Shown here piece after piece: positions 12,143-24,113 of a stretch of DNA of 64,000 nt. The stretch comes from Adineta steineri (Eukaryota > Rotifera > Eurotatoria > Adinetida > Adinetidae). A program made the translations under genes and the position numbers. Below the pieces are notes generated by a model that was not told the origin of the DNA, did not search any database, and saw only the letters and a list, made by a program, of their open reading frames with translations. How positions within the stretch are numbered: position 1 is the stretch's first letter; every line of letters starts with the position of its first letter. The stretch covers positions 310,001 to 374,000 of the forward strand of contig CAJNOI010000035.1 in the NCBI GenBank assembly GCA_905250115.1. The letters are read 5' to 3'.

Positions 12143-14415
12143 TTACACATCAATTTTATTGAATAATTCTATTAACTTCGATTGTTGTGCTCGATCTTCT
12201 TTATTATTTAAAATTTTATTTATATCATTACTAATTATGAATACTTTCTTTTTATCTGTATCTATTTTAACTTTTGTATCAATATTAATTAATTTTTCTT
12301 TTAACATTTGTCTATATACTTTATCAACTACATCTTTATTTTTCTTTAATTGCTCTTGAACTTGGTGAAAAAGTAACTCTCTATTGAATTCTTCAGATCC
12401 ATAAATCAATTCATGAAGTAAATCATTAATATATTGTTTATAAAATTCATTAGATACTTTACTCAAATCAATCGTATTTTCATTAACTGAATTTAAAATT
12501 CGTTGTATACATATACGTATAAATGGAAATTTTAATTGTTCAAGAAATACAGAATATTCATCTTTCGTTGCTTTATCACTAAGAGATATATCAACAATAG
12601 AATATAACTTAGTTGATTTAGCTAATTCTTGAATATTTTGTTCACTAAGATTACTTGTTTCAATAAAATATGCCATAGCTTAAAAGAAAAATGATACTTA
12701 AATAAAAAAAACTAATTTTAATAAAACCTAATTGATTTTGAATTTGTTCAATTGAAATAGACGATTGAGTTTGAATATAATTATTAATACAAATTAATTC
12801 TTGTAAGAGTTTATTCATAGAATCAATATCTAAATGTGCTTCTTTCATATTTTCAATTACTATACCTAATCCATCCGTATTAATTTTTTTCATTAAACCC
12901 ATAGTTATTGTTTGATTTAATTCACCAGAACCTATATGACGTTTAAGAATACCTTGTTGTGCTAAACGTTCATAGATTCTTTTTAATTCATTATTATTCT
13001 AAATAGAGAAAATACATATGATTATTTAATAGAAAAAGAAATATTTTATTTACTAATAAGGTTAAACGATCTTGAATATATGATTCAATAGTAATATTAT
13101 CATGTTCTGTTAATTTAGTTTTTAAACTAATTTCAGTTTTATCCATAAATTCTTGTAAGGCATCGCTAACAGATGATTTCATTGAATGAAATGTTGTTTT
13201 AATTCCATCAAAATGTGCACGTGTGAAGATAGTATTTAATTGTTCAGATAAAAATTTAACTTGATCATCATGATCTTTATTATTTACTTGACTTGTATCA
13301 ATATTTTGAATTGTTTGAAGATCATTGATTAATATTGTTAAATCCGATGTAGCTGAAATAATGATTAATTTTAAGAAAGAAAAAGAAATAAAGATTTAAC
13401 TCACGTAATCGACTAATACGATCTTTGATTAAGATATCGAATAGAGTTTGATCATGATCAGCTATATCACCTATTCTTCAATTATTAGTGAATAAAGAAA
13501 TTTTCGTTCTATTTACTAGATTTATTGTTTAAATTAAACATTTGTTGTTGTTTATGTTTCTTCATATTTTCATTAAATGAATTTAATAATTCAACTGCTA
13601 CACGATAAGTATGATCTTTTTCAAGTAAAACATCGATAACAGTTTCAATAGAAGCAACATTTGTTTTCATAGCTACTTGTTCAAATGCTCTTTGAATTTC
13701 TTGTAAAGCCTATAGAAAATTTTATCTTATTTGTTTAGTATTTAAATAAAACTATTTTTCTTACTTGTACAAGTTTTGGAACACCACCAAATTTACTAAT
13801 TAAATGAATATCAGATAATTCATCATAAATATTCATAATTTGAGCTTGTTTATATCGACTAATTATTTGCATTAATTCTGTAATTAAATTTAAATCTTCA
13901 GTTTTTAAATCTTTACCAATATTTGTTTGAATTTCTTCGATGATTTCATCGATCGGTAATGGTTCGCTATTATCATAATTATATTTATAATCTTCATATT
14001 TACGACGTTTTTCACGTTGTTTATTAATAATTGTACTAACAATTGATTTTCTATGTTTTATTACAGACTCATCATCTTCATCATTCCATTCAAAACTTAT
14101 GTTTTCTTCTTCGGTCGTATTAGGAACTTCATGTTCAATAGATAAATTCATCAATAAATCCTTAGGTAATTCAAATACATTGCGTAATGTTTCAATATTT
14201 GCTTTCATCGATCTTTGCTGAGTACCTAGACGATGACGAACAATTGAATTCGGAATTTGAACATCGGATCCAATTATACATGGTCGTTGATTGAATTCTT
14301 TTTCTTCGAGTGTATAGATACGATCCCATCCTCGTTGAATATATTCAGGTAAAGAATAATCAATTCTATTTTGATCAAGATATTTTTTAACAGTTGAATA
14401 GTAATTAAACGTCAT
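12143..14415 (-). CDS. Unrecognised coiled-coil protein (possibly N-terminal half of one gene with 10109-12106)
   Basis: Starts at 14415 with MTFNYYSTVKKYLDQN. Exons at 13765-14415, about 13520-13709, about 13405-13480, about 13050-13355, about 12728-13000 and 12143-12676 join in phase. The protein is long, Lys/Glu/Ile/Leu-rich, mostly helical and coiled-coil-like, with no signal peptide, membrane segment or catalytic motif I recognise. The frame ends at a TAA (12143-12145) that overlaps a consensus GTAAGT donor. Splicing 12146 to 12099 would bypass it and read in frame into the next gene. The gap to the next ATG is only 36 bp, with no visible poly(A) signal, which favours one gene. The purine-rich putative acceptor argues against it. 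Function unknown. Confidence 0.65.
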
Positions 14416-15382
14416 TGAATAAAGAAGAAGGCGGCTGATATTTTTTCGAACTGTTGTACAAGTTCAATCATCTAGGTTGATTTTTACATAGAAGGGTGTG
14501 GATGATTAGACATTAAAATTTGCGAAGACAAACGGATGTATAGTATGTTAATTGGTCTGAAATCAATTTTTAGTAGTAAAATTTATCTTGAATGAGCTTG
14601 TTATTGAGTGAAGTAAATCATTATTTTCAGCAAAGATTCATTGACTAAGACTTCCTCTGAGTTTATAGAAAAATAAAAAGCAAAATCAAATGATTCAATA
14701 ATATAAATGATCGCATATTTTCGATATAGTTTATAACTGTAACCGATTCTCCTATTTAATATTTCATATCGTCATTTTATTGTATTTTATTTCATTGAAT
14801 GAAAAGAATGTTATTATGACGTTTGCACTAGTGGTTATTTAAGTAGTAATGAAGCCTATAAGAAAAAAAAATTATTTTCAAGTTTGCCTAAGTTAACCTT
14901 GGTCTGTCTATGATTTATATATAAATTATTGACATGAAAAGATATTTCTACATTTTCAATTCAAATGTAACAATAAAAAACGAGAAATTAATTGTTTATA
15001 TAAATATCAGATATTTTCTTTGTTTTTTTAACTTAACATTCGGTATTTTCTAATCATTCATCTAGAATAATGATTTGTTTCTTTTATTTAGAAAAAAACT
15101 TGCAAGATGCCTTAGAAGTTTTGTAGTTAACTCGTTCTTCAGTAAACAAAAAATAATGTAACGATTGAATAATAAATGAAGGTTATATGTCAGTAAATTT
15201 TAATATAAACGCAGCTTCTTTCGTAATTGTATATAGTTTCTTAAGCGTTGTCACACGTTCTGTATATATATGCAAATATAAAAAGCAGAACAGAGAAAAG
15301 TAATCGTCAAAGCAAAAAAAGAAAAAAACGAAGCACTACTATTTCGTTGTATTAACACCAACAACTGAACGAAATAAATTTA
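14416..15382. other. Divergent intergenic region
   Basis: About 970 bp between head-to-head genes. It is AT-rich with no open frame worth reporting. The right end holds the TATA-like box of the GH25 gene. Confidence 0.5.
15277..15285 (+). promoter_or_regulatory. TATA-like box for the GH25 gene
   Basis: TATAAAAAG about 100 bp upstream of the GH25 start codon, a good match to a metazoan TATA box. Inferred from sequence and position only. Confidence 0.4.
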
Positions 15383-16107
15383 ATGTTTATGCAAATTTTT
15401 TTGATATCGTCAGTTCCAATAATATTAGCAACGATTGGTGTGGATGTATCTCAAAAAGTTTCACAAATACAATTTGAATGTTTAAAAGGTTAGTTTTGAA
15501 GAGTAAAAATTCGTATAATAATTGATGAAATAGATAGTGGATATAAATTCATTATTGTTCGTGTTTATCGAAAAAATGGAATTGTAGATTCGAATTGTGC
15601 TGAAACGATAAAAAATGCTCGTGCTGTTGGTTTAAAACAAATTGAAGCGTATTTCTTACCATGTTTTTCATGTGGTGATGCTTCTCAACAAGTGAGATAA
15701 TAAAAAAAATATAATAAATATCTAAATTTTTTCTTTAGGTTATTGAAACAATCGATTATTTGAAAGATGAAAATGTTGAAATAGATAGGCTTTGGTTAAA
15801 TATTGAAGGAAAATGGAATAATAATAATAGTACAGATATAAATATACAATTTATCGAAGAATTAATCGTACAAATCAGTAATTTAGGTATAAAATTTGGA
15901 ATTTTTACATCAAAATCTCAATGGATATCAATTATGAATAATATTACTAAATTTTCTTCATATGCTCCTCTGTGGTATATAGAACATGATAACGAGAAAT
16001 CATTTGATGATTTTCAAACATTTGGTGGATGGACACAGCCATCTATGAAACAATTTATTGGTGATGTTAAAGAATGTGGAGTAATTCTTAATAAGAATTT
16101 TTCGTAA
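15383..16107 (+). CDS. GH25 lysozyme-like secreted protein with altered acidic residues
   Basis: Three exons (15383-15488, 15534-15691, 15739-16107) join to 210 residues. A hydrophobic signal peptide of about 18 residues precedes a GH25 (Chalaropsis-type) lysozyme fold as found in nematode and rotifer lysozymes: GVDVS, the CLK...GYKFIIVRVYR strand, FLPCFSC, WLNIEG, IFTSKSQW, PLWY and FGGWTQPSMKQF. These muramidases cut peptidoglycan and serve digestion or defence. The canonical D-x-E motif (WLDIE) reads WLNIE here: the glutamate is kept and the aspartate is Asn. Near the C-terminus, VILNKNFS replaces the usual D-x-N-x pattern. The N-terminal Asp of GVDVS is present. It may be weakened, altered or non-enzymatic. 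A second Met two codons downstream is an alternative start. Confidence 0.85.
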
Positions 16108-19100
16108 TAGTATACACGTAACGAATGTAAATTTTTCTTTTTGTGTTTTATCCTTGTGATAAAATAATCTGAAATTGAAGTCTTTTATTGATATTACATT
16201 TATTGTTAATATGTTTTTGATATTACATATTTGATCTGAGACTTTTGTCTCGTCTCTTTCTTAGGTTTCATTAGTTTAACTTCAGTCGGCTTCTAATCTA
16301 TTGTCATTTCGGTACAACTGATAGAGTATTCTACAAATTAACAATAATCAAATCAAACGAATAATTATTTTATTTAAATATCAGTTCATAATATAATCGA
16401 CATTATATCTAAATCCTTAAAAAATCATAATTTATCATGTCTAAGAATTATTCAGAATATACGTATATTCATAAAATGAGGAACATTAGCCCTTGTATAT
16501 TTTATAGCATTATATGATGTTGATTAAAGTGTCACGTTTGAACTCTGCTATCATATGTGCTTGTCTCATTGAAATTACAATAGAAATTTTACTAGTCATA
16601 CTGTTTGTCAAGATACATCAATGCGTAATATCAAAGAATTTTGACATAGAGAGTTAGAGAACTCTACATGACTTATTATAAAATGAAAAAAAAATATTTA
16701 GATGGCAGCATGTTTAAAGATATACAAAAACGATTTTTCAGATGTATTTATACGTTTCTTTTTTGAAGACAAACTTCTAGCATTTCTAGTTTTAATGGAA
16801 CATAACAATTCAATAAAACGAGATGGATTTATTTATCTGGTTTTTATCCTATTGTGTGAAACGTGAAGAAAAAGACTCACTTCACAGTTGTACATTCTTA
16901 TTATGCGTCGAACGAATTATTTTCAATATATAAATCTAACCAATTTAATAAATTAAGTCGAACTTTATAAAACTATTTACATAACGGAATATAATTTTTT
17001 AATGAGCAAAAAAATATACAAATAAGCAATGAAAATATTGATATGATAAATACTAAGATTGTCAGCTTTTTATATATGAATATCAGTAAGAATTTCAAAG
17101 GTATCAGCAGAATAAATAAATTATATTTATATGAAGATCAATTTAGCACAAAATAAATTTGAACTAAATCAAAAAAGACTGAAGAACTATGAAAAATCTA
17201 GAAAAACACAAAACAGTAATTCAAAGAATGAATGGAGAAAAAGAAAAATGAAAATTTATCTATTGTACTAACACAGTAGGTTTAGCTTTTGCTGTTTAAC
17301 CTCGTTTTCTTTTCTCACTGATCGGTACTAATTTTTCCTGTTGGTAATAGTGTTGCAATATTTCAAAGTACCGTAGGTGTCTATTTTTTATTCTCACTTT
17401 CATATTAAGTATGTTGTACCACGTCTATCTTGTTCATTCGTTGACACTAAGTTAGATGTACAGAAACGATATTAGCGGAAGATTGTTCAAGCGGATGGAA
17501 AACAAATCATATCATTTATTTCTCAAAAGACAATAATATATATGAGCAACATAGGAAAGAATCAGCGATATTTTGAAGAAAATATCATAAATGAAAATAC
17601 CTGAAGCATAACAAGAGAAAAAACGTTTGAAGAATACCCTAATACGAAAAAAAAAAGAAAAAAAAAATTATATACATATTATGCTGATCATTTATACAAC
17701 GTAACGAAAGGAAAGAAAAAAGAAGTAAATCACACTATCACACATATCAATCTTTATGCTTATCATTTAATTTAATTTGCTGCTTTTTAAATATATTGAT
17801 AAACCTAACTATTTTAATAAACAACCACTTAAATGATAGCCTTTCCATAATCATCAGCTAATATGAAAGTTTAAAAAAACATCTTCAAACAAATTGCTCT
17901 CAATTTTATTGATCATAAAACCATATATGAGAAATCTAAATGTACAGTAAAGAATTTAGAAATAGATCCATATGAATGGAAATAATTCGATGTTCATTCA
18001 GTCTTATCAAACGCAAACTCGTTTCTTCCGATGTTATCAGAAAAAAAAGAGGTTTACATGTGCGTTGGTAAAAACAAAACATACAAAGCATGCGTTCTAT
18101 CAAAAAATATGTACAAAACGAGCAAGTGTGTTTATCATTATAGTATCGTCAAAGCGCACGTTGACTAATATATAAAGAAAAAAAGATAAAAAAAAGAATG
18201 ATTTTTCTCTTTTCTTACCTTTTACATTATGATACAAATAGCCGTCAAAAGAAAATCAAACGTCATTCATATCAACTTGCCCTTTATCCATGAGTATGAA
18301 AGAAAGACGCATGTTTACATCAAGTTATAAACATGAGAAGAAACTTCTATGAAAAATGCACTGGGTCTCTCTTTTTTGGCAATCGTCTCTGTTAGGAAAT
18401 GCATACTTATCAACATTGTTTTATTTTATTTACTTGTTCATTTTTAGAAAAAAACCTTGATTTTACAAACTCAAAGTCAAAACAACTATTATTATTATTA
18501 TTTGTATCGAAAAATCATTTTTGGTAAGTATGCTTAAATATTTTCTCAGATTTCATGAATGTAATGATCATGAAGTCCTGTTAGAATTATGTAGTCGAAA
18601 GATGTCTTAAATGTAAACTTCGTCAATAAAGTATGACTTACATTGAGCTGAATAATACACGATTAGCGTCACTCTGTTCTACTTTCTCTTAGTTGATTAT
18701 TGGAGATATTGTTGAACACAACTGTACTTCGATCATCACTACGCGACTTAAAAGACTGTTCTCTGTCAAACTTTGATTAGTCAAAGGTATGATTTTTATA
18801 CTATTTAACAGATATGTATATGTCTTGGTCACATCGTTCGCTATCCTCTAGTTTCTTAGATGATATAAATATTTGTCAATAAACACATACTAAAGTGCCA
18901 TCTGCTAATAAATTTGAAAGAGACAACAAAATAAGTATTTAAAAAAAACCTCTCTTTTGGATAATATCGAAAGATCCAAATCATATTAAGAAGCTTGAGC
19001 TCATATCAATTTTTAGAAAATTTTGAATGTTTCCTCTTAATGATACCAACATTCGTTACTAATAGTTACTTAACTCGAATGCTTCATTCCTTGTCAGATT

Positions 19101-21369
19101 TCATTTAATCTCTATAGATATATGCTGAATTATCTTAGAATACATTAAGTGTACATCTCTCTTTAGTGCAACACATAGTTACTACTATTCATTGTTAATC
19201 CGACTTATAGGATTAATCATCTCTTAGGAATCATCTTTTATATAAAAGTTTAAAATAAGATGACGTTGTTGTTTCAATTTATAATTAATTAAGAATATAA
19301 AAAGTTATAAGTAGATAGCAGCATCACCTATAGTACTTACAACAATGAATATATGAATTATCAGTACTGAATCTAGTTGAATCCAGCATTCCTAAAGGAT
19401 TGTAGGAGAGCACTATGATTCTAGCAATTACCACCAGGTACTTCAGTTCTTCTTTTCACTCGAATATAATTCCTCTTCTCTGTGTATTCTCTCTGATACT
19501 TAATAATAATGTATGAAAATAATGTAAAAAAATGAGATTTTAATGAACATTTTCGATCCTTATCAACCAAAAATACAAGTATAATAAAGTTACAACTACT
19601 TTTAGTTCGTTTATTTAAATTTGTATTAAAATCTCATGTCTTCATTATTATTAAGTAGATATTCTTACATGAGTTATTAGTAAGTATATAGGTATATGGA
19701 ATAAATTCTGATTTAATATTAAGATCGAACTGAACTACATTAAATTAGTATTTATTTATGATGATAATTAATACCACTGTCAATTGTTTATGTTGTTAGT
19801 GATACTGTTGTTATGTTTTTTGTATGTATATATTTAATTGTAGTTGTAACTTCATTTAATATGTATTTCTGGTTAATAATGATCAATAAAGATCCAAAAT
19901 TTCCATTAAAATATAAGACTTCCATTACATTTACTCTACATTTATTTTATCTCTGATATTTAGTCAGTCAAAATATTCTCAGTCGAATAAACCTATCCAA
20001 GTCTATGTATAGCACGTATTTTCTAATTCATAGAATACTTCTAATAAATCAAAATAAGTCTCTAGGAAAAATCTCACTTAAAACCTTACAAGTTTCGATT
20101 AGAATGATCTAGAATGAGATTCTATACCGTGAGATAGTCCACAAATCTCGACATCGAGTTTATTCTAACTATCTCATCATTTGTTGTTTGCTTTTTTCTA
20201 ACAAAAACTGAATTTAGCAATGTTTATTTGTCATCAAAATGTCATCGCATCTCAATTACCTATATATTTTCACGATAAACTCATAAAGACAAATATAACT
20301 ATGAACTAAATTAACTTCAATTGTAATACTATTCCAACAAAGCATCAGATAATTCAAATTTAATAGATGAGGATCGAGTACTTTTTGAATTAAAATAAAA
20401 ATGCTAATCCCTTATGAGTTTTTACACACTGTGGTGTTGTTAAAGCGAACTATTCTATTTTCAATAGCATTGTATGAAATATATCTGAATAGTTATTAGA
20501 GAAAGTTTATTGAGATAGCTTTCTTTACAGTTAACAGATACATACTGTAAATTTATGTTCAGAAAAATATCACTTCCTACAAAAACTTGATTGTTTTGGA
20601 TATATTGTAGAGATAAAACACCATCCGCCATGATGATAATATAACAGGATTAATTTCATCTCATGATACAAAATCCTAGATAGATCGTATGAGTATCAAT
20701 AAGTAAAGTAAAAACGAACATTTCTTCAGACAAGTGTTGTCTTACAATCATGATGATAACACAGAAAAATAATGTAAACTCAAACTTCTCTTTTCCAAGA
20801 ATCTATTGTTAGATCAAAATCATCTTTAAATTGATTTTTATGTTCATTTCTGAATGGTCTTTAATTAGATAGAAATAGATTTGATAATCTTTTTATTAGT
20901 TTTAGAAAGATATAAACACATGGATTGAGTCAAACTATGTTCAGTGACACATGTATAAAGCGCTAATTTCTCTTTCAATCTCAAAGAGAAAGATACTTTA
21001 GCATAACATAATGCTATACCTATAGGTTTCAAGCAAAAAGAGATTTCTCATAGAAGACTATCTTCTACATTCAATAGCTTACTTATTCCTTAGAGAAAAT
21101 AGTTCAATGATACATAAGTATCAAATTTATACACAGAAATTTTCATCATATTATTCAACTATCTCTAATCTTATTGTCTGAAAATAATAACCATAGTATA
21201 TTGATGAGCACTCCATATTAACTCATTTTGTTCTACTGTAGTTTTCTTCTAACATACATACATAGAAAAATCTTCCGATAGCTATCTTATGGATCAGTGC
21301 ATTAACTATATCAAACAACAAGAATTTACTCTCACTTGATATTATTTGCATTTTAGATCATTTCACATC
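16108..21369. other. 5.3 kb region without a recognisable gene
   Basis: AT-rich and dense in stops on both strands. The only open frame of note (about 17980-18175) is short and has no domain. No tRNA, transposase or long repeat was recognised by eye. It could hold regulatory DNA or old decayed elements, but nothing supportable is visible. Confidence 0.4.
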
Positions 21370-24113
21370 ATGGCTGCGAAATTTAATGATGAATCACAAT
21401 ACATTTTTCGATTCTCAGATTTTGCTTCAGATCCAACACTAATGCTTCCACCTATCCAAGGTTACGAAGGAAAGCCTCTTGTATCTCTGGAAGAAGCTAT
21501 TTTGCCTCTTATTCCACTTGTTCCTGAAGTTGAACGCATGGCTTCGACAGTAAAACAAAAGCATTTCGATGGAGAACATGGTTTAACTGATGATGAAGCA
21601 GCTTCAATCACACTTTACACAATGGAATGGAAACCAAGACAAAACTCGTTTTATCTTATTCTTAATAATACTTTACAAGAAGCAAATCGAAACTTACTCG
21701 AGCCATGGTTTCTTTATCTTCGTCTCATTATGACATCTTTAGCCAAACTTCCGTCAGACTCTAATCGTCGTATAGTGTATCGTGGAGTGACACTTGATTT
21801 AAGTGCCCAATATCCAAAAGGAAGTATAGTCACTTGGTGGAGTTTTTCATCTTGCACAACATCTATCGATGTTTTACGTAATGAGCAATTTGTAGGTCAA
21901 AGTGGAACAAGAACATTATTTAGCATTAATTGTTCTTCTGCCAAAAATATTCAGCGATACTCATTTTCTCCAGTGGAAAAAGAAGCACTACTTCCACCAG
22001 CTCGACAATTTCAAGTGACAGATTCTCTTAATTCAGGCAATGGCCTACATATTATACAACTGAAGGAAATCGAACCTGAATTTCCATTAATCAATCCTGT
22101 CCCACAACCTATACCACATCCAACAACACCATCTATGCCGAGACTACTACGACTTCCAACTCTATCAACAACACCATCTATGCTGAGACCACCACGACTT
22201 CCAAACCCACCAACAACGCCTGTGCTTTCATCAAAGCCATTACCAAATCCACTAGCAACGCTTACGCTTTCATCAGAGCCATTTTCAGATCCACCAACAT
22301 CACTTCAGCCACCTAAATCTAATGATCCCGATCTACAGAAGTATATTGACGCAATGTATCTTGATCAAGTAATTATTACATTCAAAAGCACTTTTCCGAA
22401 ACAATTTTGCCACTCTAAACGAAACTTCTACCAATCTTAATCCACAGTATCGTAATTCCTATACTTTTCACACAGACACTCACTACACTCAACCTCGAAC
22501 GCAATAAAATCAGTGATGAAGGGGCACAAGAGCTAGCCAACGCCCTAAAAATCAACAAAGTAATACCAATACTTGTTCTTCTTTTTCCTCACTTTACTTT
22601 ATAATATGCAACACTTTTCACATAGACACTCACCACACTCAATCTCGAACACAACGAAATCGGCGCTAAAGGAGCACAAGATCTTGCCAATGCTCTGCAA
22701 ATCAACAAGGTAATGACAATATTTGTTCTTCTTCCTATTAACTTCAGTTCACTTCATCGTTCACACACTTTTCACACAGACACTCACTACACTCAACATT
22801 TATAACAGTCAAATCGGTGCTGAAGGAGCAACATATCTGGCTAACGCTCTAGAAATCAACGAGGTAACAGTAAAATATCTTCTTTCGTTCACTTCATTAC
22901 TCACACCCTATTCATACAGACACTCACCACACTCAACCTCGGTTGGAATAAAATTGGTGATCAAGGAGCACAAAATCTTGCCAATGCTTTACAAGTTAAC
23001 AAAGTAACAACAATACTTGTTCTTCTTCCTCTTCACTTCACTTCATCATTCACACACTTTTCAAACAGACACTCACCATACTCAACCTCGCAGCCAATGA
23101 AATCACTGATCAAGGAGCACAAAATCTTGCAAATACTCTACAAATCACTGAGGTAACAACAATATCTATTTTTGTTCCTCTTCACTTCATCATTCACACA
23201 CTTTTCACACAGACACTGACGACACTCAACCTAGGTTGGAATAAAATCGGTGATCAAGGAGCACAAAATCTTGCAAATGCTCTACAAATCAATAAAGTAA
23301 CAATAATACTTCTTCTTCCTCTTTACTTCACTTCATTTCATCATTCACACAGACACTGACTACACTCAACCTCGCAGCCAATGAAATCAGTGATCAAGGA
23401 GCACAATATCTTGCAAATGCTCTACAGATCAGCGAGGTAACAACAAAACTTATGTTTATTCCTCTTCACTTCACTTCATCATTCACACAGACGCTCACCA
23501 CACTCAACTTGGGTTGGAATGAAATCGGTGCTAAAGGAGCAAAATATTTTGCAAATGCTCTTCAAATCAACAAAGTAACAATAATACTTCTTCTTGTTCC
23601 TATTCACTTCACTTCATCATTCACACAGACACTCANNNNNNNNNNNNNNNNNNNNNNNNNNNNNNNNNNNNNNNNNNNNNNNNNNNNNNNNNNNNNNNNN
23701 NNNNNNNNNNNNNNNNNNNNNNNNNNNNNNNNNNNGTGATCAAGGAGCACAATATCTTGCAAATGCTCTAAAAATCAACGAGGTAACAACAATACTTGTT
23801 CTTGTTTTTCTTCATTCTACTTCATAATTCACACTCTTTTCACACAGACACTCACGACACTCGAAGTCGGACTCAATGAAATTGGTGCTAAAGGAGCACA
23901 ATATCTTGACAATGCCCTACAAATCAGCAATGTAACACTAATACATTTTTTCTTTGTTTTTATCTCACTTCATCGTTCATACATTTTATACAGACACTCA
24001 CCACGCTGAACCACGATTACAATGAAAGTGGTGATGATCCAAAGAAAGGCGTTCCGAAATATGCGAAGAAGGTAATTGACTGGTTTCGTCGCGTGCGGGA
24101 AGATCATGATTAA
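21370..24113 (+). CDS. ADP-ribosyltransferase fused to NLR-type leucine-rich repeats
   Basis: Exon 1 (21370-22368, 333 codons) encodes an arginine-type mono-ADP-ribosyltransferase domain with the R-S-ExE triad: VYRGV (Arg138), WWSFSS (Ser158) and SPVEKEALLPP (Glu203 and Glu205). ARTs transfer ADP-ribose from NAD+ to protein targets. A Pro/Thr/Ser-rich linker (about residues 243-320) follows. Then come LRRs of 28 residues (TLTTLNLxxNxIxxxGAxxLA type, ribonuclease-inhibitor/NLRC3-like), each on its own 84-bp phase-0 exon. The last exon (23994-24113) ends FRRVREDHD-stop. No signal peptide is seen, so it is probably intracellular. A 100-N gap interrupts the array, so the repeat number is unknown. 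The true start is the ATG at 21370, and a splice acceptor just upstream suggests a 5' UTR intron. Confidence 0.88.
22476..23931 (+). repeat. Tandem array of 84-bp LRR exons with homologous introns
   Basis: LRR exons at 22476-22559, 22626-22709, 22780-22863, 22920-23003, 23069-23152, 23213-23296, 23353-23436, 23491-23574, a split unit at 23629/23782, and 23848-23931. Every complete exon is exactly 84 bp and phase 0. The introns are also alike: GTAAC-type donors, a CTTCACTTCA-rich body, and CACAG acceptors followed by ACACTCAC. The duplication unit is therefore exon plus intron, about 140-150 bp. Confidence 0.92.
23636..23735. other. Assembly gap of 100 N within the LRR array
   Basis: 100 Ns. 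The sequence before the gap is base 7 of an LRR exon, and the sequence after it matches base 38 of one. Filling a single exon would need 30 bases, not 100. The gap length is therefore a placeholder, and one or more units may be missing. Confidence 0.95.

Noticed and set aside
17972..18175. 67-codon plus-strand frame in the gene desert
   Set aside because: No domain, low-complexity Lys/Thr/Phe content, no splice partners.
23452..23827. Open frames running into the N gap with hydrophobic Phe/Ser/His stretches
   Set aside because: They read through LRR introns (CTTCACTTCATCATTCACAC), not exons.
22476..23931. Regular spaced repeats as a CRISPR array
   Set aside because: The repeats are protein-coding LRR exons of constant 84 bp with spliceable introns in a eukaryotic genome.
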